From positions 691,253,877-691,317,876 of the forward strand of contig CM068368.1 in assembly GCA_034769895.1 (NCBI GenBank): a stretch of 64,000 nt of DNA. Direction: 5' to 3'. How positions within the stretch are numbered: position 1 is the first letter of the stretch; each line of letters begins with the position of its first letter. Origin of the DNA: Magicicada septendecula (Eukaryota; Arthropoda; Insecta; Hemiptera; Cicadidae). A model generated the notes under the pieces. The model worked only from the letters and a program-made list of their open reading frames with translations, did not search any database and was not told the DNA's origin. Shown piece by piece: positions 33,434-45,373 of this stretch. A program made the position numbers and the translations under genes.

Positions 33434-34741
33434 CTAACCGTGGTCCATTATTTCCTCTATACTGGTTGTTCGGGTCTCTCTAGTGTATAGAGTTATTTCT
33501 GTCCTTGTGACATATCTCACTATCAGGTAGTTCCGCCATTTTGTTGTTATAAAACTTTCATTCATGCTGAAGTCTACCATCGTTTTTCGAGCTGATTCTT
33601 CTGCACAGTTTCTTAATTGTCCAAATGGTTCATACATAATTTCCAGAAGTCCTCCATGCTCCTTAGTTAGTTTTGGCCTTTTTGGTCCTTCTAGTCCATC
33701 TGGGAATTCAAGTATGGTTCGTTTAAAGTTTCTCACTTGCCTTACTTCTCTGTTTTCCGTAATTGGTCTATTATGTAGCTGAACCAACCCCCTTTTAATC
33801 ATTTCCAATTCTTCCCTTGTATTCATTAATTTCCTTTGACGTGTTTGCCTTATTTTCTTGATATTCTCTTTCCTGGTTTGGATATTCTCTTTGTTCTTTC
33901 TATTTTTATTTTTAGATGGCTCTGCATTTTGGTCTTCTTTAATTTCTGTTTCCTTTCTCCCTTCAGAAGTGGTTTTTAGTGTATCATTCATTTTCTTGAA
34001 ACGTTCTATCCACTGTCCAAGTTGTTGTCGCTCCTTATCACTCATTTTCCTATCATATTCTTCGATTACCTTACCGAATTTTTTAAAAAACTTGTCCCTC
34101 CATTCCTCAAAGCTTTCCTCCTTCTTTTGTTCTGGTATTTGCTTCTGTTGCTTCACTTTGACTATTTTTACTTCTTTTTGTACATTGGGTTGTTCTATCT
34201 TTTTATTATTTGGCATCTCTCTAAATCCTTCTATTTGATTATGTTTCTTCCTCCAGTGACACATATCTTCTCGGGATAGTTCAAACATCACCCTGATCCA
34301 TTCCCTTAATTCTGTGTTTTCTGTTTGTATTGGGTTTTCAGGTGGTCTTATTTCTCGTTTCCATTGTTCATAGTCTTCCTGAGTATATTGTTCTGTCACT
34401 TGGGCGTATACTCCTGTTCTTTCGGTTTTCATTTGTTCTTCATTATCGTCCCATCTTTCCCAATCTTCTTCAGTCATCCTTTCCACCTTGTTATCGTCTT
34501 TTTCGTTATTCGTCCCAATAGTCTTTTCTTTATTACACCTGGCATCTAACTCCCACATTTCATCATAAATGTCTCTCAAAGTCATTTTGCCGTTTGGTGT
34601 TCCCATTGCATTCGCGCGACTCATTTGCGCTCCTTCGTGATCGGTGGCGTTCTTGTTAATATACTCCATATCCTTGCTGAATGTTTTAAATAGCGCCGTC
34701 ATCCATTCCGCGTAGCTTAGTCGTCTTTCTTGTTCGGGCAT
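33434..34741 (-). CDS. Unrecognised 435-aa gag-position protein, unit 7 (intact)
   Basis: Full-length frame from ATG 34741 with one conservative replacement, E253D (KKMNDTL). Confidence 0.6.
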   Translation of the reverse strand: MPEQERRLSYAEWMTALFKTFSKDMEYINKNATDHEGAQMSRANAMGTPNGKMTLRDIYDEMWELDARCNKEKTIGTNNEKDDNKVERMTEEDWERWDDNEEQMKTERTGVYAQVTEQYTQEDYEQWKREIRPPENPIQTENTELREWIRVMFELSREDMCHWRKKHNQIEGFREMPNNKKIEQPNVQKEVKIVKVKQQKQIPEQKKEESFEEWRDKFFKKFGKVIEEYDRKMSDKERQQLGQWIERFKKMNDTLKTTSEGRKETEIKEDQNAEPSKNKNRKNKENIQTRKENIKKIRQTRQRKLMNTREELEMIKRGLVQLHNRPITENREVRQVRNFKRTILEFPDGLEGPKRPKLTKEHGGLLEIMYEPFGQLRNCAEESARKTMVDFSMNESFITTKWRNYLIVRYVTRTEITLYTRETRTTSIEEIMDHG

Positions 34742-34869
34742 TTTCGTTATTCGTAACGTAATTTCGTTATTCGTAATTTCGTTCGTAAGCTCTTTATTGC
34801 ATTCCTGTGCCTCTAATGGCTGCCTGCTCAAGTTAAGTAACAAATAATATGATTTTTTACTTAACTAAA

Positions 34870-34888
34870 GCCCACTCGTTGAGCGCCA
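34870..34888 (-). other. PBS-like site, unit 7
   Basis: Identical 19-mer. Confidence 0.55.
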
Positions 34889-34891
34889 ATT

Positions 34892-37402
34892 TGTAATAAA
34901 CTACGTATGGTGAGTCCTTCTTTGATCAGTCCCCCTCGTAGGAGTCGTCAATTTGTTATGGAATAAGTATGTTAGGTACTAGCGGTGAACCGTCCGTCTT
35001 ATTCAAACCCCACTGTTGTAACCAATTTTGTAGAGAACTACTTGTTAATTATGTGAGGACGTATGTTATAGTATATACTGCACGATGGAAACGTCAAATT
35101 GTAAAGAAATCTTGTCTATGGGTGTAATTAGTTATAAGAGACTCCTGTGTAACAAATGCCAAGTAATATGTTGTAGGTGGCGATTCGTAACAATTAAAAT
35201 GCTGTTACCTGGTTTAATTAATATGTTATTAACTAATATACCTTTCGGTTGTGACCGGTGAAACCCTCAGAACATAGATTATTAAGTCAACAAAATTAGA
35301 ATAATGTTCCTGAATTTATAATGGTATTATTCTATAGACTTAACTTAGTTCTCAGTGGTTGTTTAATATGAGCAATATATATGGAGTATTTACTGAATGT
35401 AAGTGGTATTTGTTTCAACCCTAGTCACTCAATGATAAAAATTTCATTCAAATTTAGTATTAAAAAACCAGTTAGTTCAGCAATCTCCCGTCCCACCAGC
35501 TGCAAATTTTAAGCGGTGTTACTAGAAATAAGTGTACTTATAGGTTAGTTATTCGGAGTGTTTGTATCAATCTGTTTATAAATTATTACACCAACTACAT
35601 ATAGTATTTTCTCTGCAATGACTAAAACGTTATCTCATACAACAAATGTACTTTATTTATTTTTCTCTGATATTTAACAAGTTACGTTGTCTCAGACAAA
35701 CAATAAGACGATCCAATCGACTATCCCAACATATATCGATTCTTAATTATTCAAACTCTAAATAACATATACTCTTGAAAATAATGACAAATATTTCTTA
35801 TCCCAGGGTTCGTATAGTTCTTTGAACCATTAGTAAGGCCAGGTAAAATACATAATTAAGGTTGTTCAATTTACAAAATAATATTATTTACTTAAATTAC
35901 AATGGAATGAAAATAAGTTGTTTTTTACCAAACCGACGAAACTTCGGCTGGCGGTGAACGTTTGTCAACAGTGTATTTGGCCAAAATGCGGGTTATCTCG
36001 TCTTCCTCCAGTGGAACTGCTCTGATTTTCAATAAAATTGATGATGGTGTGTACTTGGTAAATCCTCAGGAGATCTTCTGGCTTCTATTCTTCTTTTGCG
36101 GTCTTCACAAGTCTTGGTCCCAGTGAATTGGAATTAGGATAGCTTCTGCTGCCAATGAAGGTTATTTCGTCCAACCGAGTCTTCTGTATTTCCAATAATC
36201 CCGTTAATTCAGGTTTTAACTCTTTACTGGTCTTCGATTTATAGCATGAAATGGTTTAATACCAAATTCAGCGGAATTATTTAGTGAATGAGGTGAGATG
36301 CTTTCAATTCTCTTTTATTGTATTCATTGATAATTTAGAGGGTTATTTAATTTGTATGATTCATTAACATTCAAGTATAATTGTTTTGCAAAAATGCTTT
36401 TTCAATTTGGATATATATTTTCTTTATATTTATTCATATATTTTAAACATATCGGTCCATCTCAATCTAATAGCTTGTAACAATCAGAACGAATTAATCC
36501 AAAATCAACAACTGCTTATATATCAGTTGCCTTAACAACCACGTTTTCTATATATCCTTGATATAGAATATTACTACTCCTTTCCAATAAAATACTCCAT
36601 GCTTGGATTAATCTTGAATCACATAAAATTCTCCCCTAACCTTCCTTACTAAACAGTAAATGTTTTACTAGAGTTTCGTTGGACTGGGTTTACTAAAAAG
36701 GTATTAATTTCCTTTCACTAATATGGAATTTAGGCCTATAGATTCATTTACAACCATTATAACATTATTTGGTTTTTTTAACTTAATTTTCTTTTTTACC
36801 TGACCTACTGTACAATTAATTATTGGTTACATAGTTAATTACATGAATTTTAATTTACTGGTGGTTATTTGTTTTTATATTAATTAATTGGTTCTGGAAC
36901 CCTTTATTAATTTATGACATAATTGTCAGAACTACTTGTTAGACTTGAAACACTGGTCACACTCCTGATCCAGTTTATAAACATTAATTAGAATAACAGT
37001 ATTTTTCAATTTTATACAATACTGACAACTTAGTATAGTGCCTAACATTGGTAACTATACTGGGCTGTATAAAAACAAATCTAATATAAATATAAACATA
37101 ATTATTGAATAAGTATTATTATCAAACAACATCATTTCATTTTTAACATATTCAACATACAATATAAATACTCTGTAGACCTTAACATGTCACAGTACAA
37201 AACAAACATTTCATTACATCCAATCATTCATTGGTCTGGCTCTTTTACATTTAATATTAGTCATTGACCCCTTTTTACTTGAGGTACTTCTCAAACACAT
37301 GAACTATTGAACAACCTTAAGTCAGGGTATGGTCCTTGACCATATTTCATTCAATTTTTTATGTAACGTTGGGGAACCTCAACTATGTTACGTTACATAA
37401 CA
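34892..37402 (-). repeat. Candidate LTR, copy 8 (2511 bp)
   Basis: Consensus-like form with the TAACGTTGGGG 5' end. One private change near 35169 (TAATATG for TAATACG). Confidence 0.6.
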
Positions 37403-37411
37403 CCCCCCTTC
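37403..37411 (-). other. PPT, unit 8 (six G)
   Basis: The G-run is six rather than seven, a form shared only with unit 9. Confidence 0.6.
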
Positions 37412-38674
37412 GAAATAAGTTTATTTTGGTATAAACAAAGTTTAGCAAGAAATAAACTCCTAACTTGTATTTGGCCAAACTGGTTTCCTATTTATGGTAC
37501 TTTTATATTTCATAATTATCCGTTATATTATTATCATTTCTTCGTTCCTTCTTAAAATCAATTATTTCCCAAGTTTAAATCTTATTTCTATAATCATTCT
37601 TGTGACATTCTTTATTAATTATACATTTTGGATCTGGTTTTATTTAATTCTCTATATTTATTTGTGAGTTTTCCCTCTAATATTTAATTTTCCTAAACCT
37701 CCCTAACATTATAACTGGAATCGAATCGGTGGTGCTCTATCGGCTAACCAATTACCGTAGTCCGTTACATACTTTCTGGGATCAGAGGAACATCATCTCT
37801 GCCCAGTCAAATGATTGCTGGAATATTCTACAGTCAATCTTCATTAATAAACCTCGTAAGGTAGTCATCATGTGACCTTCAATAAAATAATAAATAACAA
37901 TCATATTCTAGGGATTATTCACTGTACTTTAACTCAGATCATATTATTTCTTCATATTAATTCTTCCTTCTATGATACACTTTTTCTCTCCAATACTTGG
38001 CTATTTTATTGACATTTATTAATTGGTTTTTTTACGGATAATTCTTAAATATTTGTTTTTTTTTCTTTTCTTGTGATCCTTTTGAGGGTTCCATTTTGGC
38101 TTCTTCATTCTCTTATCTTCATTGGCTCATATTCCTTTGTGATCAATACAGCTGGTTATGAGATTTTGGTCAGTACTATACATTACATTATGTAGTTATA
38201 TTCTTCTGGCACAATCATTATTATTTCTTTTACATTCTAAATTATATTTCTCACTATTATGTTATATTAGATAAACTCATTTCGTCTTTTGGTTTTGATG
38301 ATTTTTTATTAGGTTGAATCAGTGTTATTTTTTTTTTTTTTTTCATATTAGTTTAATGCAATTTCTTCTAAATTGTATAGTAAGGTGTTCTTACTTATTT
38401 TTCGGCTTTGGTTGTTTTTTTTATCTTCAAAATTCTCTTTCTTATATACCTCATAAATTGTTTTCTTAGATACTTGTTTGTAAGTTGATCTTACTTCATT
38501 TTTTGAATTTTGGGGTTTTAGTCTCTTCACTTTAAATTATACTGTTTCTGAATAATTATTGAGTAAGTTGTTCTTACAGTTTCTTTAGAATTTTGGGTTT
38601 TTATTTACAATGGGTTGCTTGGTCCTGTATCCATAAAATCCGTCCCTTTTCATTATATTCTGTTTGGAATCTAT
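37412..38674 (-). other. 3' non-coding internal segment, unit 8
   Basis: Hairpin trio at 38380, 38480 and 38563; T16 run. TTCGGCTTT near 38403 (TTCGACTTT elsewhere) is shared only with unit 9. Confidence 0.6.
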
Positions 38675-39982
38675 TTAACCGTGGTCCATTATTTCCTCTA
38701 TACTGGTTGTTCGGGTCTCTCTAGTGTATAGAGTTATTTCTGTCCTTGTGACATATCTCACTATCAGGTAGTTCCGCCATTTTGTTGTTATAAAACTTTC
38801 ATTCATGCTGAAGTCTACCATCGTTTTTCGAGCTGATTCTTCTGCACAGTTTCTTAATTGTCCAAATGGTTCATACATAATTTCCAGAAGTCCTCCATGC
38901 TCCTTAGTTAGTTTTGGCCTTTTTGGTCCTTCTAGTCCATCTGGGAATTCAAGTATGGTTCGTTTAAAGTTTCTCACTTGCCTTACTTCTCTGTTTTCCG
39001 TAATTGGTCTATTATGTAGCTGAACCAACCCCCTTTTAATCATTTCCAATTCTTCCCTTGTATTCATTAATTTCCTTTGACGTGTTTGCCTTATTTTCTT
39101 GATATTCTCTTTCCTGGTTTGGATATTCTCTTTGTTCTTTCTATTTTTATTTTTAGATGGCTCTGCATTTTGGTCTTCTTTAATTTCTGTTTCCTTTCTC
39201 CCTTCAGAAGTGGTTTTTAGTGTTTCATTCATTTTCTTGAAACGTTCTATCCACTGTCCAAGTTGTTGTCGCTCCTTATCACTCATTTTCCTATCATATT
39301 CTTCGATTACCTTACCGAATTTTTTAAAAAACTTGTCCCTCCATTCCTCAAAGCTTTCCTCCTTCTTTTGTTCTGGTATTTGCTTCTGTTGCTTCACTTT
39401 GACTATTTTTACTTCTTTTTGTACATTGGGTTGTTCTATCTTTTTATTATTTGGCATCTCTCTAAATCCTTCTATTTGATTATGTTTCTTCCTCTAGTGA
39501 CACATATCTTCTCGGGATAGTTCAAACATCACCCTGATCCATTCCCTTAATTCTGTGTTTTCTGTTTGTATTGGGTTTTCAGGTGGTCTTATTTCTCGTT
39601 TCCATTGTTCATATTCTTCCTGAGTATATTGTTCTGTCACTTGGGCGTATACTCCTGTTCTTTCGGTTTTCATTTGTTCTTCATTATCGTCCCATCTTTC
39701 CCAATCTTCTTCAGTCATCCTTTCCACCTTGTTATCGTCTTTTTCGTTATTCGTCCCAATAGTCTTTTCTTTATTACACCTGGCATCTAACTCCCACATT
39801 TCATCATAAATGTCTCTCAAAGTCATTTTGCCGTTTGGTGTTCCCATTGCATTCGCGCGACTCATTTGCGCTCCTTCGTGATCGGTGGCGTTCTTGTTAA
39901 TATACTCCATATCCTTGCTGAATGTTTTAAATAGCGCCGTCATCCATTCCGCGTAGCTTAGTCGTCTTTCTTGTTCGGGCAT
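38675..39982 (-). pseudogene. Gag-position ORF, unit 8, broken by nonsense mutation
   Basis: The frame opens at ATG 39982 but TGG for W163 is TAG (plus-strand CTA at 39494-39496), ending the product after 162 residues. The rest stays open and could only restart at an internal ATG (39457, 260 codons). A D123E replacement (QEEYEQW) is present. Both changes are shared with unit 9. The truncated product would keep only the first of the three EW-x4-F repeats complete. Confidence 0.75.
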
Positions 39983-40110
39983 TTTCGTTATTCGTAACGT
40001 AATTTCGTTATTCGTAATTTCGTTCGTAAGCTCTTTATTGCATTCCTGTGCCTCTAATGGTTGCCTGCTCAAGTTAAGTAACAAATAATATGATTTTTTA
40101 CTTAACTAAA

Positions 40111-40129
40111 GCCCACTCGTTGAGCGCCA
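40111..40129 (-). other. PBS-like site, unit 8
   Basis: Identical 19-mer. Confidence 0.55.
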
Positions 40130-40132
40130 ATT

Positions 40133-42643
40133 TGTAATAAACTACGTATGGTGAGTCCTTCTTTGATCAGTCCCCCTCGTAGGAGTCGTCAATTTGTTAT
40201 GGAATAAGTATGTTAGGTACTAGCGGTGAACCGTCCGTCTTATTCAAACCCCACTGTTGTAACCAATTTTGTAGAGAACTACTTGTTAATTATGTGAGGA
40301 CGTATGTTATAGTATATACTGCACGATGGAAACGTCAAATTGTAAAGAAATCTTGTCTATGGGTGTAATTAGTTATAAGAGACTCCTGTGTAACAAATGC
40401 CAAGTAATACGTTGTAGGTGGCGATTCGTAACAATTAAAATGCTGTTACCTGGTTTAATTAATATGTTATTAACTAATATACCTTTCGGTTGTGACCGGT
40501 GAAACCCTCAGAACATAGATTATTAAGTCAACAAAATTAGAATAATGTTCCTGAATTTATAATGGTATTATTCTATAGACTTAACTTAGTTCTCAGTGGT
40601 TGTTTAATATGAGCAATATATATGGAGTATTTACTGAATGTAAGTGGTATTTGTTTCAACCCTAGTCACTCAATGATAAAAATTTCATTCAAATTTAGTA
40701 TTAAAAAACCAGTTAGTTCAGCAATCTCCCGTCCCACCAGCTGCAAATTTTAAGCGGTGTTACTAGAAATAAGTGTACTTATAGGTTAGTTATTCGGAGT
40801 GTTTGTATCAATCTGTTTATAAATTATTACACCAACTACATATAGTATTTTCTCTGCAATGACTAAAACGTTATCTCATACAACAAATGTACTTTATTTA
40901 TTTTTCTCTGATATTTAACAAGTTACGTTGTCTCAGACAAACAATAAGACGATCCAATCGACTATCCCAACATATATCGATTCTTAATTATTCAAACTCT
41001 AAATAACATATACTCTTGAAAATAATGACAAATATTTCTTATCCCAGGGTTCGTATAGTTCTTTGAACCATTAGTAAGGCCAGGTAAAATACATAATTAA
41101 GGTTGTTCAATTTACAAAATAATATTATTTACTTAAATTACAATGGAATGAAAATAAGTTGTTTTTTACCAAACCGACGAAACTTCGGCTGGCGGTGAAC
41201 GTTTGTCAACAGTGTATTTGGCCAAAATGCGGGTTATCTCGTCTTCCTCCAGTGGAACTGCTCTGATTTTCAATAAAATTGATGATGGTGTGTACTTGGT
41301 AAATCCTCAGGAGATCTTCTGGCTTCTATTCTTCTTTTGCGGTCTTCACAAGTCTTGGTCCCAGTGAATTGGAATTAGGATAGCTTCTGCTGCCAATGAA
41401 GGTTATTTCGTCCAACCGAGTCTTCTGTATTTCCAATAATCCCGTTAATTCAGGTTTTAACTCTTTACTGGTCTTCGATTTATAGCATGAAATGGTTTAA
41501 TACCAAATTCAGCGGAATTATTTAGTGAATGAGGTGAGATGCTTTCAATTCTCTTTTATTGTATTCATTGATAATTTAGAGGGTTATTTAATTTGTATGA
41601 TTCATTAACATTCAAGTATAATTGTTTTGCAAAAATGCTTTTTCAATTTGGATATATATTTTCTTTATATTTATTCATATATTTTAAACATATCGGTCCA
41701 TCTCAATCTAATAGCTTGTAACAATCAGAACGAATTAATCCAAAATCAACAACTGCTTATATATCAGTTGCCTTAACAACCACGTTTTCTATATATCCTT
41801 GATATAGAATATTACTACTCCTTTCCAATAAAATACTCCATGCTTGGATTAATCTTGAATCACATAAAATTCTCCCCTAACCTTCCTTACTAAACAGTAA
41901 ATGTTTTACTAGAGTTTCGTTGGACTGGGTTTACTAAAAAGGTATTAATTTCCTTTCACTAATATGGAATTTAGGCCTATAGATTCATTTACAACCATTA
42001 TAACATTATTTGGTTTTTTTAACTTAATTTTCTTTTTTACCTGACCTACTGTACAATTAATTATTGGTTACATAGTTAATTACATGAATTTTAATTTACT
42101 GGTGGTTATTTGTTTTTATATTAATTAATTGGTTCTGGAACCCTTTATTAATTTATGACATAATTGTCAGAACTACTTGTTAGACTTGAAACACTGGTCA
42201 CACTCCTGATCCAGTTTATAAACATTAATTAGAATAACAGTATTTTTCAATTTTATACAATACTGACAACTTAGTATAGTGCCTAACATTGGTAACTATA
42301 CTGGGCTGTATAAAAACAAATCTAATATAAATATAAACATAATTATTGAATAAGTATTATTATCAAACAACATCATTTCATTTTTAACATATTCAACATA
42401 CAATATAAATACTCTGTAGACCTTAACATGTCACAGTACAAAACAAACATTTCATTACATCCAATCATTCATTGGTCTGGCTCTTTTACATTTAATATTA
42501 GTCATTGACCCCTTTTTACTTGAGGTACTTCTCAAACACATGAACTATTGAACAACCTTAAGTCAGGGTATGGTCCTTGACCATATTTCATTCAATTTTT
42601 TATGTAACGTTGGGGAACCTCAACTATGTTACGTTACATAACA
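40133..42643 (-). repeat. Candidate LTR, copy 9 (2511 bp)
   Basis: Consensus-like. It lies between the two units that share the nonsense allele. Confidence 0.6.
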
Positions 42644-42652
42644 CCCCCCTTC
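42644..42652 (-). other. PPT, unit 9 (six G)
   Basis: Six-G form, as in unit 8. Confidence 0.6.
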
Positions 42653-43915
42653 GAAATAAGTTTATTTTGGTATAAACAAAGTTTAGCAAGAAATAAACTC
42701 CTAACTTGTATTTGGCCAAACTGGTTTCCTATTTATGGTACTTTTATATTTCATAATTATCCGTTATATTATTATCATTTCTTCGTTCCTTCTTAAAATC
42801 AATTATTTCCCAAGTTTAAATCTTATTTCTATAATCATTCTTGTGACATTCTTTATTAATTATACATTTTGGATCTGGTTTTATTTAATTCTCTATATTT
42901 ATTTGTGAGTTTTCCCTCTAATATTTAATTTTCCTAAACCTCCCTAACATTATAACTGGAATCGAATCGGTGGTGCTCTATCGGCTAACCAATTACCGTA
43001 GTCCGTTACATACTTTCTGGGATCAGAGGAACATCATCTCTGCCCAGTCAAATGATTGCTGGAATATTCTACAGTCAATCTTCATTAATAAACCTCGTAA
43101 GGTAGTCATCATGTGACCTTCAATAAAATAATAAATAACAATCATATTCTAGGGATTATTCACTGTACTTTAACTCAGATCATATTATTTCTTCATATTA
43201 ATTCTTCCTTCTATGATACACTTTTTCTCTCCAATACTTGGCTATTTTATTGACATTTATTAATTGGTTTTTTTACGGATAATTCTTAAATATTTGTTTT
43301 TTTTTCTTTTCTTGTGATCCTTTTGAGGGTTCCATTTTGGCTTCTTCATTCTCTTATCTTCATTGGCTCATATTCCTTTGTGATCAATACAGCTGGTTAT
43401 GAGATTTTGGTCAGTACTATACATTACATTATGTAGTTATATTCTTCTGGCACAATCATTATTATTTCTTTTACATTCTAAATTATATTTCTCACTATTA
43501 TGTTATATTAGATAAACTCATTTCGTCTTTTGGTTTTGATGATTTTTTATTAGGTTGAATCAGTGTTATTTTTTTTTTTTTTTTCATATTAGTTTAATGC
43601 AATTTCTTCTAAATTGTATAGTAAGGTGTTCTTACTTATTTTTCGGCTTTGGTTGTTTTTTTTATCTTCAAAATTCTCTTTCTTATATACCTCATAAATT
43701 GTTTTCTTAGATACTTGTTTGTAAGTTGATCTTACTTCATTTTTTGAATTTTGGGGTTTTAGTCTCTTCACTTTAAATTATACTGTTTCTGAATAATTAT
43801 TGAGTAAGTTGTTCTTACAGTTTCTTTAGAATTTTGGGTTTTTATTTACAATGGGTTGCTTGGTCCTGTATCCATAAAATCCGTCCCTTTTCATTATATT
43901 CTGTTTGGAATCTAT
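42653..43915 (-). other. 3' non-coding internal segment, unit 9
   Basis: Hairpin trio at 43621, 43721 and 43804; T16 run; otherwise matches unit 8, including TTCGGCTTT. Confidence 0.6.
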
Positions 43916-45223
43916 TTAACCGTGGTCCATTATTTCCTCTATACTGGTTGTTCGGGTCTCTCTAGTGTATAGAGTTATTTCTGTCCTTGTGACATATCTC
44001 ACTATCAGGTAGTTCCGCCATTTTGTTGTTATAAAACTTTCATTCATGCTGAAGTCTACCATCGTTTTTCGAGCTGATTCTTCTGCACAGTTTCTTAATT
44101 GTCCAAATGGTTCATACATAATTTCCAGAAGTCCTCCATGCTCCTTAGTTAGTTTTGGCCTTTTTGGTCCTTCTAGTCCATCTGGGAATTCAAGTATGGT
44201 TCGTTTAAAGTTTCTCACTTGCCTTACTTCTCTGTTTTCCGTAATTGGTCTATTATGTAGCTGAACCAACCCCCTTTTAATCATTTCCAATTCTTCCCTT
44301 GTATTCATTAATTTCCTTTGACGTGTTTGCCTTATTTTCTTGATATTCTCTTTCCTGGTTTGGATATTCTCTTTGTTCTTTCTATTTTTATTTTTAGATG
44401 GCTCTGCATTTTGGTCTTCTTTAATTTCTGTTTCCTTTCTCCCTTCAGAAGTGGTTTTTAGTGTTTCATTCATTTTCTTGAAACGTTCTATCCACTGTCC
44501 AAGTTGTTGTCGCTCCTTATCACTCATTTTCCTATCATATTCTTCGATTACCTTACCGAATTTTTTAAAAAACTTGTCCCTCCATTCCTCAAAGCTTTCC
44601 TCCTTCTTTTGTTCTGGTATTTGCTTCTGTTGCTTCACTTTGACTATTTTTACTTCTTTTTGTACATTGGGTTGTTCTATCTTTTTATTATTTGGCATCT
44701 CTCTAAATCCTTCTATTTGATTATGTTTCTTCCTCTAGTGACACATATCTTCTCGGGATAGTTCAAACATCACCCTGATCCATTCCCTTAATTCTGTGTT
44801 TTCTGTTTGTATTGGGTTTTCAGGTGGTCTTATTTCTCGTTTCCATTGTTCATATTCTTCCTGAGTATATTGTTCTGTCACTTGGGCGTATACTCCTGTT
44901 CTTTCGGTTTTCATTTGTTCTTCATTATCGTCCCATCTTTCCCAATCTTCTTCAGTCATCCTTTCCACCTTGTTATCGTCTTTTTCGTTATTCGTCCCAA
45001 TAGTCTTTTCTTTATTACACCTGGCATCTAACTCCCACATTTCATCATAAATGTCTCTCAAAGTCATTTTGCCGTTTGGTGTTCCCATTGCATTCGCGCG
45101 ACTCATTTGCGCTCCTTCGTGATCGGTGGCGTTCTTGTTAATATACTCCATATCCTTGCTGAATGTTTTAAATAGCGCCGTCATCCATTCCGCGTAGCTT
45201 AGTCGTCTTTCTTGTTCGGGCAT
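43916..45223 (-). pseudogene. Gag-position ORF, unit 9, same nonsense mutation as unit 8
   Basis: W163 to TAG at 44735-44737 and D123E, as in unit 8. Start ATG at 45223; the downstream open part runs from an internal ATG at 44698. Confidence 0.75.
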
Positions 45224-45351
45224 TTTCGTTATTCGTAACGTAATTTCGTTATTCGTAATTTCGTTCGTAAGCTCTTTATTGCATTCCTGTGCCTCTAATG
45301 GTTGCCTGCTCAAGTTAAGTAACAAATAATATGATTTTTTACTTAACTAAA

Positions 45352-45370
45352 GCCCACTCGTTGAGCGCCA
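45352..45370 (-). other. PBS-like site, unit 9
   Basis: Identical 19-mer. Confidence 0.55.
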
Positions 45371-45373
45371 ATT

